The notes beneath the pieces were generated by a model that ran no database searches, was not told where the DNA came from, and saw only the letters and a program-made list of their open reading frames with translations. Shown piece after piece: positions 35,544 to 43,312 of a stretch of DNA of 64,000 bases. Position numbers and translations under genes: made by a program. The stretch comes from JBCBCP01 sp039817385 (GTDB lineage Bacteria; Pseudomonadota; Alphaproteobacteria; Rhodobacterales; Rhodobacteraceae), in contig JBCBVY010000003.1 of assembly GCA_039817385.1 (NCBI GenBank), positions 62,001 through 126,000 of the forward strand, written 5' to 3'. Within the stretch, counting starts at the first letter, position 1. The number at the start of each line of letters is the position of its first letter.

Positions 35544-37301
35544 ATGCCCGCAAAAATCTCCCGCGCCGATCACGCTGCCATGTTTGGCCCCACCACCGGG
35601 GACAAGGTGCGGCTGGCCGATACCGAGCTGTTCATCGAGGTTGAGCGGGACCTGACCGCGGAACGCGCGGGCGCTGCCTCGGGCGGGTCGGGGCCGAATG
35701 CGGCGCTTTATGGCGAAGAGGTGAAGTTCGGCGGTGGCAAGGTCATCCGCGACGGGATGGGGCAGGCGCAGACGACGCGGGCCGAGGGGGCCGTGGATAC
35801 GGTCATCACCAACGCGCTGATCGTGGACCATACCGGCATCTACAAAGCGGATGTCGGCCTCAAGGACGGGCGTATTGCGCGCATCGGCAAGGCGGGCAAC
35901 CCCGACACCCAGCCCGGCGTCGATATCATCGTCGGCCCCGGCACCGAGGCCATCGCGGGCGAGGGGCGCATCCTGACCGCCGGGGGCTTTGACAGCCACA
36001 TCCACTACATCTGCCCGCAGCAGATCGAGGACGCGCTGCACTCGGGCCTCACCACGATGCTGGGCGGCGGCACCGGCCCTGCGCATGGCACGCTGGCCAC
36101 CACCTGCACGCCCGGGCCGTGGCATATCGGGCGGATGCTGCAGGCCGCCGACGCCTTTCCGATGAACCTCGCCTTTGCGGGTAAGGGCAACGCGTCCCTG
36201 CCCGCCGCACTGGAGGAACAGGTGAACGCAGGCGCCTGCGCGCTGAAGCTGCACGAGGATTGGGGCACCACCCCGGCGGCCATCGACTGCTGCCTGTCGG
36301 TGGCGGACGCGATGGACGTTCAGGTCATGATCCACACCGACACGCTCAACGAGTCCGGCTTTGTCGAGCACACCGTCGCTGCGATGAAGGGCCGGACGAT
36401 CCACGCCTTCCACACCGAAGGTGCGGGGGGCGGGCATGCCCCGGACATCATCAAAATCTGCGGCGAAGATCACGTGATCCCGTCTTCCACAAACCCCACG
36501 CGCCCCTTCACGGTGAACACGATCGAAGAGCATCTGGATATGCTCATGGTCTGCCACCACCTCGACAAGCGGGTGCCGGAGGACGTCGCCTTTGCTGAAT
36601 CGCGGATCCGGCGTGAGACCATCGCGGCCGAGGATATCCTTCACGACATGGGCGCGTTTTCGATCATCGCGAGCGACAGTCAGGCGATGGGCCGGGTGGG
36701 CGAGGTCATCATCCGCACCTGGCAAACCGCCGACAAGATGAAGCGCCAGCGCGGCGCCCTGCCCGAAGAGACAGGCGACAACGACAACATGCGCGTGCGC
36801 CGCTATGTCGCCAAGTACACGATCAACCCCGCCATCGCGCATGGCATCGCGCACGAGATCGGCTCGATTGAGCCGGGCAAGCGCGCGGACCTGTGCCTGT
36901 GGTCCCCGGCCTTCTTTGGCGTGAAGCCCGAAATGGTGCTGATCGGCGGCACGATTGCCGCGGCGCAAATGGGTGACCCGAACGCCTCGATCCCGACGCC
37001 GCAACCCGTCTATACACGCCCCATGTGGGGTGCGTATGGGCGCAGCGTAGAACGCTCCGCCGTGACCTTCGTGTCGGAAGCCGCGCAGGCCGCGGGCGTC
37101 GGGGGCACCCTCGGCCTCGCCAAGGACACGCTCGCCGTGCAGGGCACCCGTGGGATCGGCAAGGCGCAGATGAAGCTGAACGACGCCACGCCCGAGATCG
37201 AGGTGCACCCGGAAACCTACGAAGTGCGCGCGAATGGCGAGCTGCTGACCTGCCAGCCCGCCGAAGTGCTGCCGATGGCGCAGCGTTATTTTCTGTTCTG
37301 A
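35544..37301 (+). CDS. ureC: urease alpha (catalytic) subunit
   Basis: This 585 aa nickel hydrolase has all active-site residues present. H152/H154 lie in the SHIH motif, the carbamylated lysine K235 in ALKLHEDW, and H264 in MIHTD. H290 lies in the HAFHT motif and D378 in ASDSQ, with flap residues C337/H338. These sit at a constant +18 offset from Klebsiella aerogenes numbering. The offset is explained mainly by an Ala/Gly/Ser-rich insertion of about 16 residues (about 39-55) between DLT and YGEEV. The enzyme should be active if nickel is loaded by UreDEFG. Confidence 0.97.
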   Translation: MPAKISRADHAAMFGPTTGDKVRLADTELFIEVERDLTAERAGAASGGSGPNAALYGEEVKFGGGKVIRDGMGQAQTTRAEGAVDTVITNALIVDHTGIYKADVGLKDGRIARIGKAGNPDTQPGVDIIVGPGTEAIAGEGRILTAGGFDSHIHYICPQQIEDALHSGLTTMLGGGTGPAHGTLATTCTPGPWHIGRMLQAADAFPMNLAFAGKGNASLPAALEEQVNAGACALKLHEDWGTTPAAIDCCLSVADAMDVQVMIHTDTLNESGFVEHTVAAMKGRTIHAFHTEGAGGGHAPDIIKICGEDHVIPSSTNPTRPFTVNTIEEHLDMLMVCHHLDKRVPEDVAFAESRIRRETIAAEDILHDMGAFSIIASDSQAMGRVGEVIIRTWQTADKMKRQRGALPEETGDNDNMRVRRYVAKYTINPAIAHGIAHEIGSIEPGKRADLCLWSPAFFGVKPEMVLIGGTIAAAQMGDPNASIPTPQPVYTRPMWGAYGRSVERSAVTFVSEAAQAAGVGGTLGLAKDTLAVQGTRGIGKAQMKLNDATPEIEVHPETYEVRANGELLTCQPAEVLPMAQRYFLF

Positions 37302-37311
37302 GGGGGGGGGG
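37302..37311 (+). repeat. homopolymeric G10 tract
   Basis: Ten consecutive G residues lie right after the ureC stop codon and 7 bp before ATG 37319. The tract may serve as, or disturb, the ribosome site of the next gene. Such tracts slip easily in replication. A sequencing error in the tract length would not alter either reading frame. Confidence 0.7.
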
Positions 37312-37318
37312 AACACAT

Positions 37319-37921
37319 ATGCGACGATCCATCCAAGCCGCGGCGATTTTGGCGCTGGCCGCAAGCCCCGCGTGGGCCGACTGCCCCGCGCCTGGAGCGC
37401 TTGAACAGGGCATCGCGGTGACCGCGGCAGACGGCACTGTCGAGACGTTCAAGCAAATCGCCCCGGGCCGGGTCGAGAATACGACAAATGTCGGTGAGGA
37501 CGAGGGCAGCTACTATATCCTCGCGCAGGGCATTTACCTGCGCGCGCTGACCGATATGGAAAACGGCGCACTCAAGCCTGCCTCCATGACCACGTATAAC
37601 TACCCGTTGGAGGACGCGCAGATGCCGCGCCCCGTGGCGCAGGGAATCTGGCAAGTGGAGGTCGCTATTCTGGAGGGCGGAAACATCAGCACCGAGCTGC
37701 ACGACATTCGCTTCGGGGCCGAGACCCGGATGACCATCGGCGCCTGCGGTTACAATATGATCCCGGTCAGCATCCGCGTGGAGGAAGATGGAGAGACGTC
37801 ATTCGAAGAGACTCTCTACTACCTGCCCGAACTGGGCTTCGCGATATACGGTGCCTATGCGGAGCCAGAGAAGGAGACGGAACTCTACACCTACAAATCC
37901 ATCGGTATGATGCAGGACTGA
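37319..37921 (+). CDS. secreted protein of unknown function in the urease region
   Basis: This 200 aa protein has a Sec signal (SIQAAAILALAASPAWA) and an acidic mature domain with two cysteines (DCPAPG and GACGYN). It is rich in beta-strand-like segments (YYILAQGIYLRAL, YGAYAEPEKETELYTYKS). It is probably periplasmic or extracellular. I do not recognise the family. It begins 18 bp after ureC with the G10 tract in the ribosome-site position and could be co-transcribed with the structural urease genes. Confidence 0.7.
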   Translation: MRRSIQAAAILALAASPAWADCPAPGALEQGIAVTAADGTVETFKQIAPGRVENTTNVGEDEGSYYILAQGIYLRALTDMENGALKPASMTTYNYPLEDAQMPRPVAQGIWQVEVAILEGGNISTELHDIRFGAETRMTIGACGYNMIPVSIRVEEDGETSFEETLYYLPELGFAIYGAYAEPEKETELYTYKSIGMMQD

Positions 37922-37986
37922 GCCCAGCGATGCCGCTACCACGCCTCGATCACGTCGAAATCGTCAGCGGGCGTTGTGCCTGCAGC

Positions 37987-38265
37987 CTACAGGGCCGTTG
38001 TCGTCAAACGCACGCTTGTGGTGGTCTTGAAATAGGCCGGATTACCAAGGATATCCGCGGGCAGCGCCTTGGTGTCTATGCGGCGCCTTTCGCTTTGCAC
38101 GATGCGCAGCGTGAAGCCATGACCAGCGACATCGCGCGACGCGCGTTCAGGCACCACACGGGCCAGAATATCCGCGCGAATGGCCGCCTCCTGCGCCTTC
38201 AGCGCGGTGATGCGGGCGCGGATGCCGCCCAGCTCATCCACCAGCAGATCGAGGGAGTCGTCCAT
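37987..38265 (-). CDS. small antisense-oriented hypothetical protein in the urease cluster
   Basis: This 92 aa protein has a helical N-terminal half (LDLLVDELGGIRARITALKAQ) and a basic C-terminal half ending KTTTSVRLTTTAL. It is oriented against the ure genes. Starts at 38283, 38274 and 38265 are all possible; I chose 38265 because an AAGGG lies about 10 bp upstream and the helix begins there. The KALPADILGNPAYFK segment recalls short phage-related hypotheticals, but this is a weak impression. Confidence 0.5.
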   Translation of the reverse strand: MDDSLDLLVDELGGIRARITALKAQEAAIRADILARVVPERASRDVAGHGFTLRIVQSERRRIDTKALPADILGNPAYFKTTTSVRLTTTAL

Positions 38266-38413
38266 ATCTCTCATGCCCTTCATCCAAACATGAACAGCGT
38301 TAACAAGCCGTTACCGGGTCTGCGCCCTGCGCAACCCGGCTTTGCGCGCAGCCATCTGACAGGCGGGCGGCGCGCGCCCCATGTCTTGCCCAGCACATCA
38401 CCGGAGCAAGACA

Positions 38414-38578
38414 ATGACCAAATATCTCAAGGCCCTCACCTCCCCCCGCTACGCCCCCGCTGGCCCGCTGTCGCTGGCCTTTGCCGTGCAAGAGCTGACC
38501 GACGCGGAACTGGCCGACCGCAACATGCGGCGCACGGACATCGCGCGGGAGCTGATGATCGACGGCCTCTGGAAGTAG
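38414..38578 (+). CDS. very small hypothetical protein upstream of ureE
   Basis: This 54 aa protein begins MTKYLKALTSPRYAPAGPLS and ends LMIDGLWK, with GGAG 7 bp before ATG 38414. It has no membrane helix. It lies 16 bp before ureE and could be translated with it. The good ribosome site and spacing support a real gene. The function is unknown. Confidence 0.5.
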   Translation: MTKYLKALTSPRYAPAGPLSLAFAVQELTDAELADRNMRRTDIARELMIDGLWK

Positions 38579-38594
38579 CCGCCGCGGGCCGCCC

Positions 38595-39065
38595 ATGCTG
38601 ACGGCCCAAACCTATCAGAGCCACGGACACGGCGCCGCCATCGGTGCCGTGTCATTGACCTACGAGGACCGGTTCCTGCGCCGCAAGGTGCTGCCGCTGG
38701 ATGGCGGCGGGCAGGTGCTGGTTGATCTGCCCCAGACCACGTCGCTGGATCACGGCGGCGTGCTGGTCACGCCAGAGGGCGCGGTCCAGGTCATCGCCGC
38801 GCCGGAGCCGCTGCTGGAAGTGACGGGCGACCGGCTGCACCGGATCGCATGGCATATCGGCAACCGCCACACCCCCTGCCAGATCGAAGCGACGCGCCTG
38901 CTGATCCAGCGGGACCACGTGATGGCAGACATGCTGGCAAAGATCGGCGCCCAAACGCGCGAGGTCGTGGAGCCTTTCACGCCCGAAGGCGGCGCCTATG
39001 GCCACGGGCGCACCCACGGGCACGACCACAGCCACGTGCATGACACCGGCCATTCGCATGGCTGA
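38595..39065 (+). CDS. ureE: urease nickel-delivery metallochaperone UreE
   Basis: This 156 aa protein has the UreE N-terminal domain (VSLTYEDRFLRRKVLPLD), the metal-site region WHIGNRHTPCQIE, and a His-rich C-terminal tail (HGRTHGHDHSHVHDTGHSHG) that binds nickel. It acts in the cytosol and hands nickel to the UreDFG-urease complex. Its stop overlaps the ureF start by 8 bp. Confidence 0.95.
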   Translation: MLTAQTYQSHGHGAAIGAVSLTYEDRFLRRKVLPLDGGGQVLVDLPQTTSLDHGGVLVTPEGAVQVIAAPEPLLEVTGDRLHRIAWHIGNRHTPCQIEATRLLIQRDHVMADMLAKIGAQTREVVEPFTPEGGAYGHGRTHGHDHSHVHDTGHSHG

Positions 39066-39675
39066 TCCCACGCTGACCCTGGCCCAGATGTTCAGCCCCG
39101 GCTTTCCGGTCGGGGCCTTTGCCTATTCCCACGGGCTGGAGACGGCCATCGCGGACGGGCGCGTGAGGGATGCCGCCACGCTTCAGGCATGGCTGACGGA
39201 CGTGCTGCTTTACGGGGCTGGGGCCAGCGATGCGGCGCTTTTGCTTGCAGCAGGGGCAAACGATGCAGAGCCCCTGGCCCGCGCACTGTGTCCCTGCGCC
39301 GAACGCGCGCTGGAGACCGAGCAGCAGGGCGCGTCCCTCGCGCGCACGGCGGCAGCCCTCTGGGACACGCCGGGGGATGCAGCCCCCTACCCGATCGCCG
39401 CAGGACGGATCGCTGACGCGCTGAACCTGCCGCGGACGCAAACCGCCGCGATGTACCTGCAGGCGCTGATGGCAAACCTCGTCTCTGCCGCGGTGCGCGC
39501 GGTGCCTTTGGGCCAGACCGAAGGGCAAAAGGTGCTGGCCGCCCTTGTGCCCCTGATCGAAAAGGTTGCCGCCGAGGCCACGGGCGATCTGGACGCCATA
39601 TCTTCCACCTGCTTTGCGGGCGACATCGCCGCAATGCGCCACGAAACGCTAGAGCCAAGGATCTTTCGGACATGA
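39058..39675 (+). CDS. ureF: urease accessory protein UreF
   Basis: This 205 aa protein has the typical N-terminal signature FSPGFPVGAFAYSHGLE and a helical body. It modulates UreG GTPase activity during nickel insertion. ATG 39058 lies inside the ureE tail-coding sequence. The stop overlaps the ureG ATG by 4 bp. Confidence 0.95.
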   Translation: MADPTLTLAQMFSPGFPVGAFAYSHGLETAIADGRVRDAATLQAWLTDVLLYGAGASDAALLLAAGANDAEPLARALCPCAERALETEQQGASLARTAAALWDTPGDAAPYPIAAGRIADALNLPRTQTAAMYLQALMANLVSAAVRAVPLGQTEGQKVLAALVPLIEKVAAEATGDLDAISSTCFAGDIAAMRHETLEPRIFRT

Positions 39676-40298
39676 CCCAAATGAACGGCCCCCTGCGCGT
39701 CGGCATCGGCGGCCCGGTTGGTGCGGGCAAGACAACGCTGACCGCGGCGCTGGCGAAGGCGCTGAAGGATCAGCACTCCATCGGCGTGATCACCAATGAC
39801 ATCTACACCCGCGAGGATGCCGAGGAACTGATGCGCCGCCAGATCCTGCCGCAGGACCGGATTATCGGGGTGGAGACGGGGGGCTGCCCGCACACGGCGA
39901 TCCGCGAGGACGCGTCGATCAATCTGGCGGCCGTGGCAGAGATGCGCGCACGCCACCCGGAGGTGGAGGCGATCCTGATCGAGAGCGGCGGCGATAACCT
40001 GTCGGCCACCTTCTCGCCGGAACTGGCGGATATCACCCTTTACGTGATCGACGTAGCGGCGGGCGAGGAAATCCCCCGCAAAGGCGGCCCGGCCATCACA
40101 AAATCGGACCTGCTGATCATCAACAAGACCGACCTCGCCCCCCATGTCGGGGCCTCCCTTGAGGTGATGGAGCGGGACGCAACCCGAATGCGCGCGGGCA
40201 AGCCCTTTGTCTTTGCCGCCTTGCGGCACGGCACGGGGGTGGACGAGATCATTAACCACCTCAGAGCATTGTCTGGCCTCGGGCTGGTGGACAGCTAA
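39672..40298 (+). CDS. ureG: urease accessory GTPase UreG
   Basis: This 208 aa SIMIBI GTPase has the P-loop GGPVGAGKTTL, the Ni-binding GCPHTAIRED motif, ESGGDNLSATFSPEL, and the G4 motif NKTDLAPHVG. It drives nickel insertion into UreC by GTP hydrolysis. It is the last gene of the urease set; a small hairpin follows 6 bp after its stop. Confidence 0.97.
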   Translation: MTQMNGPLRVGIGGPVGAGKTTLTAALAKALKDQHSIGVITNDIYTREDAEELMRRQILPQDRIIGVETGGCPHTAIREDASINLAAVAEMRARHPEVEAILIESGGDNLSATFSPELADITLYVIDVAAGEEIPRKGGPAITKSDLLIINKTDLAPHVGASLEVMERDATRMRAGKPFVFAALRHGTGVDEIINHLRALSGLGLVDS

Positions 40299-40304
40299 AG
40301 CGAC

Positions 40305-40320
40305 GCCGCGATGTCGCGGC
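40305..40320 (+). terminator. hairpin after ureG
   Basis: Perfect arms GCCGCGA (40305-40311) and TCGCGGC (40314-40320) lie 6 bp after the ureG stop. There is no T-run, and the 2-nt gap implies a slightly shorter stem in RNA. It may mark the end of the urease transcript. Confidence 0.4.
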
Positions 40321-40347
40321 TGGGACATGACGATGCCTGCGCCTTTG

Positions 40348-40367
40348 GTACACAACTTGTATACATC
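40348..40367. promoter_or_regulatory. candidate GntR operator upstream of the MttB-like gene
   Basis: The imperfect dyad GTACAC-N5-GTATAC (40348-40364) includes TTGTATACATC (40357-40367). The same 11-mer occurs, inverted, in the dyad upstream of the gntR gene (46434-46444). TTGTATACA-like sequences are typical FCD-class GntR sites. It lies 15 bp upstream of the methyltransferase ATG, just before the ribosome site, so binding would block expression. Confidence 0.6.
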
Positions 40368-40381
40368 GGCGGAGGGCGATC

Positions 40382-41926
40382 ATGGCACAGGTAAGATCAC
40401 GCGCGGGCGGGCGCGCGGCACGGCGGGCGATACGCGCGGCGGTTGATGTCACGATGCTGCCGGGGCTTTCCAGCAAACTGCCCGTGACCGAAATCCTGAG
40501 CGGCGCACAGGTTGAGCGGATTGATGCGGCCTCGATGGACATCCTCGAAAACGTGGGCGTTGTCTTTCGCGACGACATCGCGCTGGCAGACTGGCGCGCG
40601 GCAGGAGCCAAGGTTGTCGGTGAAACGGTCTATCTCGACCGAGGGCTGGTACGCGACCTGATCGCGACCATCCCGGACACCTTCACCTATCACGCGCGTG
40701 ATCCGCAGAAGAACGTCGCCCTCGGCGGGCGAAATTCGATCTTCGTGCCGATGACGGGCGCGCCCTACCTGCGCGATCTGGACGATGTGCGGCGCAACCC
40801 GCTGCTGGACGACCTCGCCATGTTTCACAAGCTGAGCCATATGCTGCCCAGCCTGCACAGCTCCGCCCACCATATCGTTGAGCCCTACGACCACCCGATC
40901 AGCCACCGCCATTTGCGCATCACCTATTCGTCGATGAAACACTCCGACAAGACGTTCATGGGCATGACCACCTCGCCCAAAAACGCCGAAGATGTGCTGG
41001 ACATGTGCGCGATCCTCTTTGGCGATGACTTTATGGAAACCCACCCGGTCACCACCGGCAATTGCAACGGGAACTCACCGCTGGTCTGGGATGAGACGAT
41101 GCTGGGCGCGATGCGCGCCTTCTGCCGCCGGAACCAGCCGGTGCTGTGCTCGCCCTTCGTGCTGGGCGGGGCGAACACGCCTGCCTCTGTCGCGGCCTCG
41201 GTTGCGCAGCTGAACGCGGAGGCGCTGAGCGCGCTGGCCTACACCCAGGTGATCCGGCGCGGTTGCCCGGCGATCTACGGGCATTACCTGTCCACCGTGT
41301 CGATGAAGTCTGGCGCGCCGATGGCGGGCACGCCGGAGATCAGCCTGATGAACTACATGATCGGCCAGATGGCGCGGCATTACGGCGTGCCGTGGCGGAC
41401 ATCGAACACGCTCGGCGGGGCGAAGACTTTTGATGCACAGGCCGGGTACGAAAGTGCGACGACCCTAATGGCGGTAATGCACGCGGGTGCCAACTATATC
41501 TGGCACTCGGCGGGCTGGAACGAGGCGGGGATGCACTGCTCCGTCGCGAAATTCGTGGTGGATGCAGAGCAATGCGCGATGGCCCACCGGATGGCCTCGG
41601 GCTTGCGCTGGGATGATTTTGACACGGCCATCGCCGCCGTCCGCGACATTGGCCCGGGCGGTCATTACCTTGGCCATACGCACACACAGGAGAATTTTGA
41701 GACCGCGTTTTTCATGCCCGAGCTGTTCGATAACAACGCGATCGAGCAGTGGGTGGCCGACGGCAGCCCGGAGATCACAGAGCGGGCGCTGCGCTATGCG
41801 CGCGTCCTGCTGGACGCCTATGAAGAGCCTGCGCTGGACGTGGCCAAGGATGAAGAACTGCGCGCCTATATCGACCGGCGGGAGCGGGAGATTCCGGCTG
41901 AGGATGCGCTGAACCAAGAGTATTGA
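40382..41926 (+). CDS. non-pyrrolysine MttB-superfamily (trimethylamine/betaine-type) methyltransferase
   Basis: This 514 aa protein of the MttB (trimethylamine:corrinoid methyltransferase) superfamily has a TIM-barrel-like body with motifs HHIVEPYDHP, NCNGNSPLVWDE and LGGANTPASVAASVAQ. The frame is open throughout with no in-frame TAG, so it belongs to the non-Pyl group, whose studied members demethylate glycine betaine, proline betaine or carnitine. No corrinoid protein gene is in the window. The N-terminus is Arg/Ala-rich. GGAGGG precedes ATG 40382, and a GntR-type operator lies just upstream. The neighbouring amine oxidase, aldehyde dehydrogenase and DapA-like genes suggest a catabolic route. 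Confidence 0.87.
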   Translation: MAQVRSRAGGRAARRAIRAAVDVTMLPGLSSKLPVTEILSGAQVERIDAASMDILENVGVVFRDDIALADWRAAGAKVVGETVYLDRGLVRDLIATIPDTFTYHARDPQKNVALGGRNSIFVPMTGAPYLRDLDDVRRNPLLDDLAMFHKLSHMLPSLHSSAHHIVEPYDHPISHRHLRITYSSMKHSDKTFMGMTTSPKNAEDVLDMCAILFGDDFMETHPVTTGNCNGNSPLVWDETMLGAMRAFCRRNQPVLCSPFVLGGANTPASVAASVAQLNAEALSALAYTQVIRRGCPAIYGHYLSTVSMKSGAPMAGTPEISLMNYMIGQMARHYGVPWRTSNTLGGAKTFDAQAGYESATTLMAVMHAGANYIWHSAGWNEAGMHCSVAKFVVDAEQCAMAHRMASGLRWDDFDTAIAAVRDIGPGGHYLGHTHTQENFETAFFMPELFDNNAIEQWVADGSPEITERALRYARVLLDAYEEPALDVAKDEELRAYIDRREREIPAEDALNQEY

Positions 41927-41943
41927 GCGCGTCTTGTGCCGGA

Positions 41944-41961
41944 GTGGGGGCCAGCCCCCAC
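41944..41961. terminator. probable bidirectional terminator between convergent genes
   Basis: A perfect hairpin with arms GTGGGGG (41944-41950) and CCCCCAC (41955-41961) and a CCAG loop lies between the convergent ends of the methyltransferase and FAD oxidase genes. It is followed by CCGGCATATTTTCAGCC and AGAAGAAG (to 41990), a composition like the terminator-type elements common in this bacterial family. Confidence 0.65.
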
Positions 41962-41992
41962 GCCCCCGGCATATTTTCAGCCAGAAGAAGGT

Positions 41993-43312
41993 CTATTCGC
42001 TGCGCGCTTGCCACTCCTTCGCGCGCAGATAGGCGTTTGCGCCGATCTGCGCAAACGGGCCAGGCGGAAGGCGTGTGGGTTGGGCTTCAGCTTGGAAATG
42101 AGCTGTGATGTCTGAGTGATGCCCCAGCGCCATTTCAGCGGCGGCCATACCGGTAAGCGTGCCCCGCGCGGTGCCGAGGCCATTCTGCACACAAGCGGCA
42201 AAAAGCCCGTCCTCAATCTCGCGGCAGATGGCGACACCGTTGCGGCTGAGGCAAAGGTGCCCGGCCCAGACATAGGCTTGCCGCGCGTCTGCAAGCTGCG
42301 GGAAATGATCTGCGAATTTCGCCGCGTGCACGCGGGCCGCGCGGGCGAGGTCGCGGGCGCTGGGGACCATACCAGGGCGCATGGTGGCGCAGGTGCGGGT
42401 GATCACGCGGTTGCCGCCCTGCGCGGTGTCGATCCGCCGCATCGTGGTGCCCATCGGGTCCGCAGGCGTCACGCCCCAGCGATCCTGGCCGGGCGGGGTG
42501 TCCAGCACGTCGGTCATGGAGGCATAGAGGAACAGTTGGATCAGGCGGCCCGTGCCAATCCCGAAGCTTTCAAGATGGCCGTTGGTGGCGAGGATCACCT
42601 GCCCCGCCGCCAGCGTGCCTTTCTTCGAAGAAAGGCACCACCCGCTGCCCGTCTTTGCAATCCGGGTGACCGGCGATTTTTCAAAAATCGCGGCCCCGCG
42701 GGAAAGGCCAGCGGCCAAGCCTCGCACGTAGCCCGCCGGTTGCAGCATCACTGTTCCGGGCGTGTAGAGACCGGAGCGATAGGCCACGGAGCCGGTAATC
42801 TCGCGCATCTGCGCTTCGTCCAGCATCTCGGACGGCTCGCCCAGCGCGGCCAGATGCGCGGCGTAGCTGCGATTTTGCGCTTCGGCCTTTTCCCCGCAGG
42901 CGCCGTTGATCTTGCCTGCCGCGTCAAAGAAATCCGCCGCAATCTCATAGGCTTGCACGGCTTCCCGCGCGAACCCAATCGCCTGCCGGTTCATTGCGAT
43001 CTGCGCGGCGTCATCGCCCGCGCTGGCATAGTCTTCGGAGTTCAAATCATGCGGCAGGTCGATCATGAAACCGGAATTGCGGCCCGCCGCGCCCTCCGCA
43101 ATCTGCCCGGCCTCCACCACGGCGACCCGCACCGCCGGGTCCAGCTGTGCAATCCGGCGCGCGGCGGAAAGGCCCGCAAAACCCGCCCCGACAATCGCAA
43201 TGTCGACCCTGTGCGCGCCGTCCAGCGCCGGGTAGCGCGGCCCGGACCCAAGGATATCGGACCAAGCCGCAGGCCCGCGATGCACCGGGGTGCGGCGCGC
43301 CGTGTAGCTCAC
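41993..43312 (-). CDS. FAD-dependent amine/amino-acid oxidoreductase (DAO family, PuuB-like)
   Basis: This 439 aa flavoprotein has the FAD-binding motif VGAGFAGLSAARRIA and the second motif GAAGRNSGFMIDLPHD typical of glycine, sarcosine and gamma-glutamylputrescine oxidases (DAO fold). It would oxidise a primary or secondary amine to an imine or aldehyde, matching the aldehyde dehydrogenase encoded upstream (4-bp overlap). Two strong palindromes lie inside its coding sequence (42616-42691). The exact substrate is unknown. Confidence 0.87.
   Translation of the reverse strand: MSYTARRTPVHRGPAAWSDILGSGPRYPALDGAHRVDIAIVGAGFAGLSAARRIAQLDPAVRVAVVEAGQIAEGAAGRNSGFMIDLPHDLNSEDYASAGDDAAQIAMNRQAIGFAREAVQAYEIAADFFDAAGKINGACGEKAEAQNRSYAAHLAALGEPSEMLDEAQMREITGSVAYRSGLYTPGTVMLQPAGYVRGLAAGLSRGAAIFEKSPVTRIAKTGSGWCLSSKKGTLAAGQVILATNGHLESFGIGTGRLIQLFLYASMTDVLDTPPGQDRWGVTPADPMGTTMRRIDTAQGGNRVITRTCATMRPGMVPSARDLARAARVHAAKFADHFPQLADARQAYVWAGHLCLSRNGVAICREIEDGLFAACVQNGLGTARGTLTGMAAAEMALGHHSDITAHFQAEAQPTRLPPGPFAQIGANAYLRAKEWQARSE
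42616..42691. repeat. two palindromes inside the FAD oxidase gene
   Basis: The first is a perfect 24-bp palindrome at 42616-42639, each half reading GTGCCTTTCTTC and its complement. The second has arms GCGATTTTT (42673-42681) and AAAAATCGC (42683-42691) around one base. Both are in frame and encode KKG and IFEKS segments. The first resembles the intergenic palindrome at 6686-6709. They may be an inserted mobile palindrome pair or an RNA structure. Confidence 0.6.

Noticed and set aside
40382..41926. Pyrrolysine (in-frame TAG) in the MttB-like gene
   Set aside because: The frame is open without any internal TAG, and no pyl genes are visible, so this is a non-Pyl homologue.
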